A DNA stretch of 64,000 nt, from positions 44,511 to 108,510 of the forward strand of contig CACYJV010000010.1 in the NCBI GenBank assembly GCA_902774815.1, read 5' to 3'. Below, piece by piece: positions 1 through 9,259 of the stretch. Numbering within the stretch: position 1 is the stretch's first letter; the number at the start of each line of letters is the position of its first letter. Made by a program: the position numbers and the translations under genes. The notes below the pieces were generated by a model. That model saw only the letters and a list, made by a program, of their open reading frames with translations. It was not told the DNA's origin and made no database searches. The DNA is from an uncultured Prevotellaceae bacterium. Lineage in GTDB: Bacteria > Bacteroidota > Bacteroidia > Bacteroidales > Bacteroidaceae.

Positions 1-2627
1 AGTGCAGTGGCGTTGGATCCTGCTGCCTCCTCCACCTCGCGCGACATGCCACCATACTCATAACCGTAGCCGTTGGGCATCGTTTCCTTGAACACCTCGG
101 CTATAGCCTTGTGGGCATCACCCTCAGAGAAACCACTGGCAGTCATCACGCCGCAGGTGATGCTTTGGAACAGATTGAAGTGATCGACAGATGCCGAACC
201 GACGATTTCTTTCAGCGTGACGAACTCGGAGATTGGCGACATCCTGCCTCCACGCACACGGACGAAAATATTGTTTAACGAAGAAGGATCAAGGCGATAC
301 TCCGGTGCAGCGTTGGCCATGATGCGATACACCTTACCGAACTGATTGAAATTTCCCACATACGAACCACCGCAATAGGAACCTAAAGTCCTGAGTACGG
401 CAGCTGGTGAGATGCCTGCACGGTCGCATTGTGGTGCATCGATTTCGACTTGATACTTCGGGAAACGCTCAGAGTAGGTCGACATAGCCATCATAATCTC
501 CGGTCGCTCATTCAACTTAGCAAGGAACTTCGTGGCATCGGCATTAAACTCTGACATAGATCGGTCCTGCATGTCCTGCAAGACAAGGTTCACACTGCTA
601 TTCGAACCGTAACCCGGAACCTGAGGCATTTGGAATGGGATGACTTTCGCATTCTTTATGTCCTTGCAGTCAAAGGCAAAGCGTCCATAGACGAGCATGA
701 TGTTGTGGTTCATGCCAGGGCGATCGTCCCAATTCTTCAGGCGGATGATGAGCGTGGCATAGCAACTGCCCGAGCGTCCTGCCATCATTCCGTAACCGGC
801 AATGACGGCATAGCTCTCCAACTCGGGAATCTTCTTTACCTTTTCCTCCACCTTCTTCACAATCTCCTGCGTCTCATGCAGGGTACAGCCTTCCGGCGCA
901 CGTACCTCGGCGAAGAACACGCCTTGGTCCTCTTGTGGTACAAGACCGCTGGGCAAACTACGCATGAAGAATATGAGCAACAGGGCAGTAACGGCCAACA
1001 ATATGCCGGAAAGAACAGGGCGCTTGATGAACTTGCTCACGCTCTTGCTGTACTTCTTCAGTATGGCGTTGTAGCTGGCAGTATAGGCCTTGGTGACATA
1101 ATAGTTCAGGTCTTTCTTTTCCTTACCATCCTTCGAATAGCGCATCATGATGGCACAGAGGGCGGGACACAAAGTCAAGGCCGACACACACGACAAACCT
1201 ACTGCAGAAGCAAGCGTGACACCGAACTGGGTGAAGAACGAACCTGATGTGCCAGGCATGAAGGCCACGGGGATGAACACGGCCATGAAAACCAATGTAC
1301 ACGAGATAACGGCTATCGAAACATCGCTCATGGCCTGACGGGTTGCCTCCCTGGCATCCGATATGCCACCCTCCATCTTCGCCATTACCGCCTCGACCAC
1401 CACAATGGCATCATCGACCACCGTACCGATGGCCAACACTAATGCAAACAGCGTCAGGATGTTCAGCGAGAAGCCTGCCAGCGAAACGATGGCAAAGGTG
1501 CCCAGCAGTGACACGATAATCGATAGCGAAGGAATGACCGTTGCCTTGAAACTCTGCAGGAAAAAATATACCACCAGAATCACAAGGATGATGGCTATGA
1601 TGAGTGTCTCTACCACATTATGGATGGCGGCAAAGAGGAAGTCATCGCTGGTTTCCAGTATCTCGAACTCAAGCCCGGCGGGCATCGTAGGCTTCAGGTC
1701 CTCGTAAAGCTTATTGATGCGGGCGTTCACTTCCGTAGCATTGGCCCCAGGAGCTTGGAACACCATGTATATAGTACCAGGTTTGCCATCGATGTTCGAC
1801 GTGAAGTTGTAGCTCACGGCACCAATCTCGACATCGGCCACATCGCTCAAGTGCAGCAAGTGGCCACCTTCGCTGGTACGTAGCACAATGTCGTTGAACT
1901 CCTCGACCGTCTTCAACGTTCCTTTGTACTCCATCGAATACTGATAGGCGTTCTCACTTTGCTCGCCTAAAGAGCCGGTTGCAGCAACGAAACTTTGTCC
2001 ACCGATAGCCGCAAACACATCGTTCGGCTCTAAACCGTATTGTGCCATCACGTCGGGCTTCAGCCAAATACGCAAGGCGTAGGTGTTACCCAATGCCATC
2101 ACATCGCCTACACCAGTGATACGCATCAGTCGGGGGCGCACGTTGATGTCTATATAGTTAGCTATGAAGTCGGCATCGTACTTGCCATCAATACTCTTCA
2201 GGGCGCCGATGTGCAGGATGTTGCTCTGCTGTTTCATCACCTGCACGCCCACTTTCGTCACCTCAGAGGGCAAAAGGGCAGTAGCACGGCTGACACGGTT
2301 CTGCACGTTCACGGCAGCAAGGTCGGGATCGGTGCCCTGCTCGAAATAGACCTGAATCGAGACGTCGCCCGATGCAGACGCCGAACTGGTGATATAGGTC
2401 ATGCCGGGCACACCGTTGATGTTCTCCTCCAACGGCTGTACCACCGACTTCATGATGGTATTTGCATCTGCACCAGTATACGACGTGGAGACACGCACCG
2501 TTGGCGGTGCAATGTTGGGATACTGCTCGATGGGCAGCGTCGACATACAGATGAAGCCTACCAACGTGATGACAATCGCTATGGCACACGCCATCACGTA
2601 TCTGTTGATGAAAATATTATTCTTCAT
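1..2627 (-). CDS. RND (HAE1/AcrB-like) efflux pump inner-membrane subunit, C-terminus cut by window edge
   Basis: Inner-membrane proton-driven transporter of the hydrophobe/amphiphile efflux family; it would export drugs or other small hydrophobic compounds with the adaptor encoded just upstream. About 875 codons are visible, against roughly 1,040-1,060 for the family, so the last helices are outside the window. Seen directly: an N-terminal helix after the ATG at 2627, the early porter-domain motif PTVRVSTSYTGA, and the transmembrane-helix-4 motif GTVVDDAIVVVEAVM with the acidic pair at about residues 405-406 that carries protons in this family. The start lies 2 bases after the adaptor stop codon, so the two are surely cotranscribed. 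An outer-membrane TolC-like channel is not visible and could follow beyond the left edge. The substrate cannot be told from sequence. Confidence 0.95.
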   Translation of the reverse strand, partial: MKNNIFINRYVMACAIAIVITLVGFICMSTLPIEQYPNIAPPTVRVSTSYTGADANTIMKSVVQPLEENINGVPGMTYITSSASASGDVSIQVYFEQGTDPDLAAVNVQNRVSRATALLPSEVTKVGVQVMKQQSNILHIGALKSIDGKYDADFIANYIDINVRPRLMRITGVGDVMALGNTYALRIWLKPDVMAQYGLEPNDVFAAIGGQSFVAATGSLGEQSENAYQYSMEYKGTLKTVEEFNDIVLRTSEGGHLLHLSDVADVEIGAVSYNFTSNIDGKPGTIYMVFQAPGANATEVNARINKLYEDLKPTMPAGLEFEILETSDDFLFAAIHNVVETLIIAIILVILVVYFFLQSFKATVIPSLSIIVSLLGTFAIVSLAGFSLNILTLFALVLAIGTVVDDAIVVVEAVMAKMEGGISDAREATRQAMSDVSIAVISCTLVFMAVFIPVAFMPGTSGSFFTQFGVTLASAVGLSCVSALTLCPALCAIMMRYSKDGKEKKDLNYYVTKAYTASYNAILKKYSKSVSKFIKRPVLSGILLAVTALLLIFFMRSLPSGLVPQEDQGVFFAEVRAPEGCTLHETQEIVKKVEEKVKKIPELESYAVIAGYGMMAGRSGSCYATLIIRLKNWDDRPGMNHNIMLVYGRFAFDCKDIKNAKVIPFQMPQVPGYGSNSSVNLVLQDMQDRSMSEFNADATKFLAKLNERPEIMMAMSTYSERFPKYQVEIDAPQCDRAGISPAAVLRTLGSYCGGSYVGNFNQFGKVYRIMANAAPEYRLDPSSLNNIFVRVRGGRMSPISEFVTLKEIVGSASVDHFNLFQSITCGVMTASGFSEGDAHKAIAEVFKETMPNGYGYEYGGMSREVEEAAGSNATA

Positions 2628-2629
2628 GA

Positions 2630-3799
2630 CTACTTACTTTTCGCTTCCGCTGGGAAAAGTACCCGTTCTCCTTCCTGTACATTATTGGCACCGACTGTCA
2701 CAATTCTGTCACCGACGTTCAAGCCACTCGTCACAATGAAATCCTGTCCGTTTCCTGCATCTTGCGTTGTGACGGTGACGGCAGTGGCTGTGCTATCGGC
2801 CTTTATTTTATAGACTAACGACTTGTCCTGAAGACGCAGCACGGCCGCCTGCGGTATCACCATCACGTCTTTCTTTGACGACGGCATCACCACAGTGCCC
2901 TGAATGCCCGAGTAGAGCAATCCATTGGGGTTCGGGAAAGTAGCCTTACAGGCAATGGTTCCGGTCGTAGCGTTCACTATACCCGTGGCGCTACTGATTC
3001 GCCCCTTGTGTTCGTACTCCGTTCCATTCTTCAACACAAACGACACGTCGGGGAACAACTTCAATGCATCCTCAACCTTTGTGCTGTAGCCTGCAGCGAG
3101 GGCCTTTTCCAGTATCGACTCCGGCAGCGAGAACTCAGCTTCCATGTTGGTATTGCCGCTGACGATGGTCAAATGAGAGGCTGGCGACACCTGATCTCCT
3201 GAGCGTACGGGTATTTCACCGATTACACCTGTGACAGGTGCCGTTATGGTGCAGAAACCGAGATTCACCTTGGCGCGATTCACTGCCGACTGTGCCTGTG
3301 TGATAGAAGCCCTGGCCTGACTGACAGCCGCTTGTGCCTGCTTGTAACTATTCGAGGAATTCTCCAACATATAGTTACTCACAATCTTCTTCTCAAACAG
3401 GTTCTTATTGCTTTCATACTCTAGCTTCGCGCTGTTTTCCTGAGCCTGGGCTGCTTGCAAGTTGGCCCGGGCTGCCTGCAGGTTGGCCTGAGCAGCTTCC
3501 AACTCATGCTGGGCATTGCGTGAGTCGATAACAAAAAGGACCTGACCTTTTCGCACTTGCTGGCCCTCGCTCACACGAATCTGCAACAACTGCCCGCTTA
3601 CCTGTGGCGTAATCGTCACATCAGCCTGTCCCTTCAGCTTTGCGCTGAACTTTACTGGCACCGTAAGATCTTGCTTCTTCACGGTCATCGTTTCGTAAGA
3701 CGTCTTCGTTTCCTTGGGCATGTCCAATCCACAAGACATAAGACAGCCGACAGCCGTGCAAACGACCACTGCCCACACCAAAGTTTTTTTGTTTTTCAT
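2630..3799 (-). CDS. RND efflux periplasmic adaptor (membrane fusion) lipoprotein, AcrA/MexA type
   Basis: Periplasmic adaptor of 389 residues that links the RND pump to an outer-membrane channel. The N-terminus is a lipoprotein signal with lipobox LMSC (cysteine near residue 23), so it is probably anchored in the inner membrane. The order is that of the HlyD/AcrA family: a lipoyl half (TPQVSGQLLQIRVSEGQQV, residues about 65-85), a long Ala/Gln-rich coiled-coil hairpin (about 100-175), the second lipoyl half (ITAPVTGVIGEIPVRSGDQV), then beta-barrel and membrane-proximal domains. It is the first gene of a two-gene operon with the pump. No clear TAnnTTTG promoter was found directly upstream and no regulator gene lies next to it. 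Confidence 0.95.
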   Translation of the reverse strand: MKNKKTLVWAVVVCTAVGCLMSCGLDMPKETKTSYETMTVKKQDLTVPVKFSAKLKGQADVTITPQVSGQLLQIRVSEGQQVRKGQVLFVIDSRNAQHELEAAQANLQAARANLQAAQAQENSAKLEYESNKNLFEKKIVSNYMLENSSNSYKQAQAAVSQARASITQAQSAVNRAKVNLGFCTITAPVTGVIGEIPVRSGDQVSPASHLTIVSGNTNMEAEFSLPESILEKALAAGYSTKVEDALKLFPDVSFVLKNGTEYEHKGRISSATGIVNATTGTIACKATFPNPNGLLYSGIQGTVVMPSSKKDVMVIPQAAVLRLQDKSLVYKIKADSTATAVTVTTQDAGNGQDFIVTSGLNVGDRIVTVGANNVQEGERVLFPAEAKSK

Positions 3800-4191
3800 T
3801 ACGTTGTAATTTCTTATAGTAAATATTCTTCCACGTCGTGAACGCCATCACATAGAGATAGAGTACGCAAACCATGATCATCGCAAAAGACAATAGATCG
3901 CATTATTCGCAGCCTCATCTCTTGATACGTCCGATTTTCGGTGTAAAATTAAAAAAAAATGACGAAAAAAAGAACATCTGCTTGATTTTTTTTTCAAAAG
4001 CAAGCATAAAAGTGTTGTCATAGCCTCCATCTTCTCTTTTTAAGCATGAACATAACTACTTGTTGGTTGTTCATGTGAGTTCGGTGCCGCGAAGCTAAAC
4101 AATCACCAAATTGCTGATTCTTACCATAAAGCACTACTTCGCTGCCTATAGCCCATTACTATCTCACTTAAAGACCATTGACTTTACATCT
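3800..4191. other. Intergenic stretch upstream of the RND operon
   Basis: No gene is visible between the adaptor start and the repeat array beginning at 4192. The stretch is AT-rich with long A runs near 3950-3970. A small hairpin is present (CATGAACA at 4045-4052 pairing with TGTTCATG at 4068-4075). The operon promoter should lie here but no good match to the Bacteroidetes consensus was recognised. Confidence 0.5.
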
Positions 4192-4345
4192 CTCAAGCAT
4201 TGCTTTGCAGGCTACATCTCATTGCTTTGTCACTTACAGAGCAATGCTTTTAAGGCTTCAAAGCATAGCTCTATACCCCTATAAAGCATAGCTTTATATT
4301 GTAGAAAGCAATGCTCCATGATGTAGAAAGCATTGCTTTGTTTGG
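4192..4345. repeat. 22-base-period palindromic repeat array A (7 units)
   Basis: Seven diverged units follow each other with start-to-start spacing 22, 22, 22, 23, 22 and 22 bases (core C at 4198, 4220, 4242, 4264, 4287, 4309, 4331). Each unit centres on a short palindrome of the form AAAGC-N3-GCTTT, for example AAAGCATTGCTTT and AAAGCATAGCTTT; the other half of each unit is more variable. The array lies about 150 bases past the stop of the symporter-fusion gene at 4493. Related arrays occur at 22958-23092 and 54724-54852. It is not a CRISPR: there are no unique spacers and the whole unit is only 22 bases. Confidence 0.85.
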
Positions 4346-4492
4346 CAGTAAAGGAGTAAGGAGATGTTGAGTAAGGTACTGCCACCTCTTCCGTTTGCAT
4401 TGAACCTATTGACTGACAAGGCATTGCGGTTCTGTAGAAAAGCGAAAGAGGCGGCAGCAAATACCGATCTTCAACTATAAAAATGCGAAAAA

Positions 4493-7180
4493 CTATTCCA
4501 ACGTCTTCCAAGTGAAGCCCTTCAAGGGGCGACGTTCGGGCCAAACGAGCGAGAGTAGCAGTGCAACGAGTGTGCTGACAACGATAGCGGTGAAGCCAAA
4601 GAGCAGGAAGTTGGCCGTGGTGCAGAAGTTCATCCAGAACACCGTTAGCGTTCCTGCCACAAACCCTACGAAGGCTGCGCGGGCACCGATACGCGGGAAG
4701 AAGATGCCCATGATGAACAGGGCACCTACAGCACCAGAGAGCAGACCGAGAATGGTGTTGAAATAGTCGAGCAGCGACTGGATGTTCATCGTGGCCATAA
4801 GGATGGCGATGAGCATGCCGATAAGTCCGCTGACGATGCCTGTCAGACGTGCCGTCTGCACAGTAGCCTTGTCGCTCAGCTGCGGGCGGTGCTTCTTCCA
4901 AATGTCAACAGTAAATGCTGTAGAGATGCTGTTGATATTCGATGAAATGGTCGACATTGTGGCAGCAAACACGGCAGCAATGAGCAGCCCTGCCACACCG
5001 GCAGGCAGTTGGCTCATCATGAAGAACGGGAAGATGGCGTCGGTCTTCTGCATAGTCAGGTCGGTGGCCATGGGATGGGTTTGGTAGAAGGTGTAGAGAC
5101 CCGTGCCGATGGTGAAGAAAGCAATGGTTACGACGACCGACATCATACCGTTGGTGAGGATGCTGCGTGCTGCCGACCGCTCGTCCTTTGTGGTGAGATA
5201 GCGTTGGATGACGGTCTGGTCGCTGGTATAGGAGATGATGTTGTTGGCCAATCCACCGAGTATGACAACCCAGAACGTTGCCGTGCGATAGTCGAACGAC
5301 CAGTCGAAGAGTCGGAACTTATCGTTGTCGCTGGCTATCTGGAAGAAGTCGGCAGGACCATTGCCCGTGTTGAAGATGAGGTAGGCGGCAGCAAGGAAGG
5401 CACCTCCCACGAGTATGATGCCCTGTACGACATCGCCCCAGACCACAGCTTCGACACCGCCCATGGTACAATAGATAATCGTTACCACAGCCATGACGAC
5501 GATGCAAACATAGATGTCGATACCCGTAACGGCTGTCATGGCGAGCGACGGCAAGAAAAGCACAAGTGCCATGCGTGCCACCATGAACACGATGAACAGA
5601 ACCGATGCCATGAGCCGGATGGCATACGAGAAGCGATGCTCCAGATACTCATAAGCTGTTGTGACATTCAGCCGGCGGAAGAAAGGCAGGAAGTAGCGGA
5701 TGACGGGGAACGACACGATGAGAATACAGATCTGCATGGGATAGTAGGTCCAATCGGTCATGTAGGCCTTGGCTGGTATCGACATATAGGTAATGGCCGA
5801 AAGCATGGTGGCAAAGATACTGATGCCTGCTGCCCACCACGGAATGCGATTGCCACCCTTGAAGAAATCTTCAGATCCCGACTCGCGTTGCATGAAGTAG
5901 TAGCCCAACAGGAGCATGGCGATGAGGTAGACTATGAGCACCAAGTAGTTGAGCCATCCGAATTGAGCCGTATAAGAGATGGTGAAACGGGTGGCATCGG
6001 CAGAGCGAACGCCCGGTTTCAGTTCGCCATTGACAATATAATAGGTATTAGCCGAATTGCCTTTCACCACAGCTGCGCCCGCACGGGCCAACCGCTTGTC
6101 GGCATAGACATTCGACCAAGCACCAGTGATGGTGTTGTATACCAACAGTGAATCGTGGAAATGATACCACTCTACAGGGTGCATCAGGTAGTCGGGCTGT
6201 GGGTGTTGCAGGGCATTGTCGAACGTTTGTTTGTCGACACCACCGAAGAACAGCACATTGTCGGCACCGCAAGGCATGGCCGTGGCACCAACAAGGGCAA
6301 ACAGCCGCGAGGCGTCATCGTATTTGAGTTGGTTGTCATCCGTTGTAGTTGTGCTACGTTTGGGTTGGCCTAAACAAAGGTCGAAGGTACGCAAGGCCTT
6401 CGTCTTCAGGTTCCAGGCGTAGCCTTGGGAACAAGACTCCTTCTCCACGGGATTGAAACCGCCAAAGAGTAGCAACTCCGGTCCATTGCAACCATTCTGT
6501 ACAGCCAGACAAGGTTGCAGGCAACCATGCCACGATGGGACTTCCTCGGCTGCGGCAAAAGTGGTCCACTTGCGGCTGGCCATATCGAAGGCATAGACAG
6601 AGGTGTTCAACTCGCCATCGGTCTGTCCGCCAGCCACATAGACGATACCTGCGGCAAAGGCTGCCGCCATCTGGTCAAGTCCTTTGGGAAGGCTGGGCAG
6701 AGGCTCACAACGACTACCGCCATCCTTCAGCATGAACACGTCACGCAGGGATGTCTTTCCATCGGAAGTTCCACCCATGCAGACGATACCATCGGGCGTG
6801 ACCACACTGGCTCCATAGGCCAAGGGACGAGGCAGCTGTCCCACGGAAACCCAACCGTGCGGATTGGCTGTAGAGAGCACAAAGACATCGGCATAGAAAC
6901 GCTTCTCCCCTCCGCTGGCAGCAGAGGTATCGGGAAAGTTGCACCCACCTGCCACGATGAGCCACTCGCCATCCATGCCTGCAAAGGGAGCCGCCACACC
7001 CTGCAGACTGTCACCTACAGCCAACTGTGGCAGTTCCTCTGTTAGAAAACTATTGAAAAGCTTTTCATCATTCTTGTTTCCGCATCCTGCAACGATGAGC
7101 GTAATAAAGGAAATAACCAACAAAGAAATGCCTTTCAGACACGCCCTGTATATTTTACCGTATTCAGCCATTCTCACCAT
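4493..7180 (-). CDS. Fusion of Kelch-type (sialic acid mutarotase-like) propeller and sodium/solute symporter
   Basis: Protein of 895 residues made of two families. Residues about 35-385 carry Kelch repeats (WLIVAGG, VYVAGGQTDG, LLLFGGFNP) typical of the cyclically permuted mutarotase family related to NanM/YjhT, which interconverts sugar anomers. Residues about 415-885 are a sodium:solute symporter (SSSF) domain with many membrane helices. The N-terminus has a hydrophobic segment ending in AGC, like a lipoprotein signal, which would place the propeller in the periplasm. The inferred role is opening or epimerising a sugar and passing it straight to the attached transporter; sialic acid is a guess from the family, not shown here. 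ATG codons at 7180 and 7171 are both possible. It follows the MFS gene by 6 bases, so they share a transcript. Confidence 0.85.
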   Translation of the reverse strand: MVRMAEYGKIYRACLKGISLLVISFITLIVAGCGNKNDEKLFNSFLTEELPQLAVGDSLQGVAAPFAGMDGEWLIVAGGCNFPDTSAASGGEKRFYADVFVLSTANPHGWVSVGQLPRPLAYGASVVTPDGIVCMGGTSDGKTSLRDVFMLKDGGSRCEPLPSLPKGLDQMAAAFAAGIVYVAGGQTDGELNTSVYAFDMASRKWTTFAAAEEVPSWHGCLQPCLAVQNGCNGPELLLFGGFNPVEKESCSQGYAWNLKTKALRTFDLCLGQPKRSTTTTDDNQLKYDDASRLFALVGATAMPCGADNVLFFGGVDKQTFDNALQHPQPDYLMHPVEWYHFHDSLLVYNTITGAWSNVYADKRLARAGAAVVKGNSANTYYIVNGELKPGVRSADATRFTISYTAQFGWLNYLVLIVYLIAMLLLGYYFMQRESGSEDFFKGGNRIPWWAAGISIFATMLSAITYMSIPAKAYMTDWTYYPMQICILIVSFPVIRYFLPFFRRLNVTTAYEYLEHRFSYAIRLMASVLFIVFMVARMALVLFLPSLAMTAVTGIDIYVCIVVMAVVTIIYCTMGGVEAVVWGDVVQGIILVGGAFLAAAYLIFNTGNGPADFFQIASDNDKFRLFDWSFDYRTATFWVVILGGLANNIISYTSDQTVIQRYLTTKDERSAARSILTNGMMSVVVTIAFFTIGTGLYTFYQTHPMATDLTMQKTDAIFPFFMMSQLPAGVAGLLIAAVFAATMSTISSNINSISTAFTVDIWKKHRPQLSDKATVQTARLTGIVSGLIGMLIAILMATMNIQSLLDYFNTILGLLSGAVGALFIMGIFFPRIGARAAFVGFVAGTLTVFWMNFCTTANFLLFGFTAIVVSTLVALLLSLVWPERRPLKGFTWKTLE

Positions 7181-7186
7181 AAATAG

Positions 7187-8614
7187 TCACTTTGTCTTGA
7201 TGTTAGCTTGTTCCAATCCATAATGATGGCGTTTGTCCATGAAAAGCAACAGGGCTGCCGTGAGCGTAGCAGCAAGTGCGAGCAAGGCAAATACCGACAT
7301 CGGCATCGTGAAGTCAACGTGCCCGTCGGCAAAGGTATGCTGATCAATGATGTTGCCAATGAACATAGGTGCAAGCATGAGACCAATGTTCTGCACGTAG
7401 TAGATGATGCTATAGGAAGTTCCAAGCAAACTCATGGGAACAAGTTTCGGTACGCTTGGCCACATGGCACTGGGCACCAATGAAAACGCCACGCCCAACA
7501 GTACCATGACCACTGTTGCCACCCATGTGGCATTAACGACGGGCAAAGCCAATACGACGTGGCATCCAAAAACCAACGCGCAACCTATCAGCATGAGTGT
7601 GGCACCACGCCCGATGCGGTCGTAGACACTCCCGAAGAATGGCGTGAGCACGATGGTTCCGTAGGGTAATAGCGAAACAATCCATCCTGCCGTGACGGGA
7701 TCAACTCCATATTTATTGATAAGTACGTCGGTGGCAAACTTCAGGAACGGTCGAAGGCTGGTGTAGAACAATACGCAGAGCAAGGCAATGAGCCAGAAAC
7801 CGGGATTCTTCAGGAGCAAAGGAATATAAGAGCGCAGGAGTGGCGACTTGTGTTGAGTCTCTACAGTATCTTGCTCAGCATGACGATTGCCTTGGGTAGT
7901 CCCTTCCTTTTCGTCTTTCATCCTATCCATAAACGTATAGACCACGAACATTAGGAATCCGATGAGAAGGAGCAAAGAACCAACAAGCAAAGGAGCCGAA
8001 AGCCCGAACGATTGAGCGATGACGGGACTCAAGCTGATAGCAGAAGCTGTTCCCAGACGAGCCATTGCCACCTGTATGCCCATGGCAGACGCCAGTTCAT
8101 GTCCCGTGAACCATTTCGTGACAACCTTCGATACGGTAATTCCAGTGATGTCGCAACCAACGCCGAACATGCCAAAGCCTATGGCTGATACCAAAACCTG
8201 TGTCTTCATATGTTCAGGAATCAGGCCGAAAAGCGTGAAAGGCATATTGACATAGGTCGTCGGCACTATGCGAACGAGTGCCCACCAATTGACAAAAGCA
8301 CCGGCGAGCATCATACCCGTTGCCAAAAGACCTGTAAAACGGATGCCACACTTGTCAAGGATGACACCACCCAGGAAGAGCATCAACAGGAAAATGTTGA
8401 AAATGCTGTAGGAACCTGCATAGAATCCATACTCCCGGGCCGTCCATGCCATGCCTCCTTCACCAAGAGGTGCCTTCAACGTAGTGGAAAGAGGCGACAC
8501 AACGTCCCAAAACACATACCCCATCATCATGGCTACGGCCACGATGAACAACACGGTCCACCGACGTGTGGGGCTGTCGGCAGCGTCATGTATGGATGTC
8601 ATAGTATTTTTCAT
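7187..8614 (-). CDS. MFS transporter, probably sugar or sugar-acid uptake
   Basis: Major facilitator protein of 475 residues with about 12 hydrophobic helices and a hydrophilic central loop near residues 230-255 (DRMKDEKEGTTQGN). The MFS loop motif is recognisable in the second half as GSVYDRIGRGATLML. It is placed 17 bases after rnfA and 6 bases before the mutarotase-symporter fusion, so it is probably cotranscribed with both. Its partner suggests a carbohydrate substrate, and in Bacteroidetes NanT-type sialic acid carriers are MFS proteins, but no nan catabolic genes are in view. The substrate is inference only. Confidence 0.85.
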   Translation of the reverse strand: MKNTMTSIHDAADSPTRRWTVLFIVAVAMMMGYVFWDVVSPLSTTLKAPLGEGGMAWTAREYGFYAGSYSIFNIFLLMLFLGGVILDKCGIRFTGLLATGMMLAGAFVNWWALVRIVPTTYVNMPFTLFGLIPEHMKTQVLVSAIGFGMFGVGCDITGITVSKVVTKWFTGHELASAMGIQVAMARLGTASAISLSPVIAQSFGLSAPLLVGSLLLLIGFLMFVVYTFMDRMKDEKEGTTQGNRHAEQDTVETQHKSPLLRSYIPLLLKNPGFWLIALLCVLFYTSLRPFLKFATDVLINKYGVDPVTAGWIVSLLPYGTIVLTPFFGSVYDRIGRGATLMLIGCALVFGCHVVLALPVVNATWVATVVMVLLGVAFSLVPSAMWPSVPKLVPMSLLGTSYSIIYYVQNIGLMLAPMFIGNIIDQHTFADGHVDFTMPMSVFALLALAATLTAALLLFMDKRHHYGLEQANIKTK

Positions 8615-8632
8615 GACTGATAGAAGGAAAGA

Positions 8633-9232
8633 TTATGTGCCGAAGAGCGAGCGCAAGCCCATGTCGACGCCACTGAATCCCATGAATGCCAGCGACAGCA
8701 GACCTGCCGTGATGAGCACGATGGCAATGCCACTCATACCCTTTGGTACATCGGCGAGTTCCAATTGCTCACGCAGACCTGCAAACACCACCAATGCCAA
8801 GGCAAAACCAATGGCCGTTGACAATGCATAGACAACACTCTCAAGCAACGTAAAGTCCTTCTGTATGACGAGCAAAGCCACGCCTAACACGGCACAGTTG
8901 GTCGTGATGAGTGGCAGGAAGATGCCCAAAGCCTGATAGAGAGCTGGCGAAACCGACTTCAACACGATCTCGACCAATTGTACCAACGAGGCAATGACAA
9001 GAATAAATGCCAGCGTCTGCAGGTACTGAAGGCCGAGCACGTTGAGCACATAGTGCTGGATGAGCCACGTAACGATGGTGGCAAGCGTCATGACAAAGGC
9101 CACAGCGGCTCCCATACCCAATGAGGTGTCGATGCGTCGCGACACGCCCAGGAACGGGCAGATGCCCAAAAACTGCGACAGGATGATATTGTTGACGAAT
9201 ATCGCCGATACAAAAATGAGAATATATTCCAT
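8633..9232 (-). CDS. rnfA: Rnf electron transport complex subunit RnfA
   Basis: Six-helix inner-membrane subunit (199 residues) of the Rnf complex, which couples electron flow between ferredoxin and NAD to sodium or proton pumping. The start MEYILIFVSAIFVNNIILSQ and the segment GICPFLGVSRRI are characteristic, as are the Cys residues in helices 1 and 4 (ICPF, TNCAVLG) that bind an iron-sulfur cluster between RnfA and RnfE. Length matches the family. It is the last rnf gene, 27 bases after rnfE, and is followed at once by two transporter genes. Confidence 0.97.
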   Translation of the reverse strand: MEYILIFVSAIFVNNIILSQFLGICPFLGVSRRIDTSLGMGAAVAFVMTLATIVTWLIQHYVLNVLGLQYLQTLAFILVIASLVQLVEIVLKSVSPALYQALGIFLPLITTNCAVLGVALLVIQKDFTLLESVVYALSTAIGFALALVVFAGLREQLELADVPKGMSGIAIVLITAGLLSLAFMGFSGVDMGLRSLFGT

Positions 9233-9259
9233 AGGGTTAAATGTTGAGAGTTCTTATGA

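Noticed and set aside
630-1247. Plus-strand open frame of 205 codons
   Set aside because: It is antisense to the clear RND pump gene, whose reading frame has family motifs; no motif in the 205-codon frame.
4192-4345. CRISPR array
   Set aside because: Units are 22 bases in total with no unique spacers, cores vary, and no cas genes are present.
4230-4901. Open frame of 223 codons on the minus strand over array A and the end of the symporter gene
   Set aside because: It mostly runs antiphase inside the symporter-fusion gene on the same strand and its C-terminal part is just translated repeat array; composition is Arg/Cys/His-rich as in shadow frames.
5009-6151. Plus-strand open frame of 380 codons
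   Set aside because: Antisense shadow of the symporter fusion; Asp/Glu/His/Gly-rich sequence without domains.
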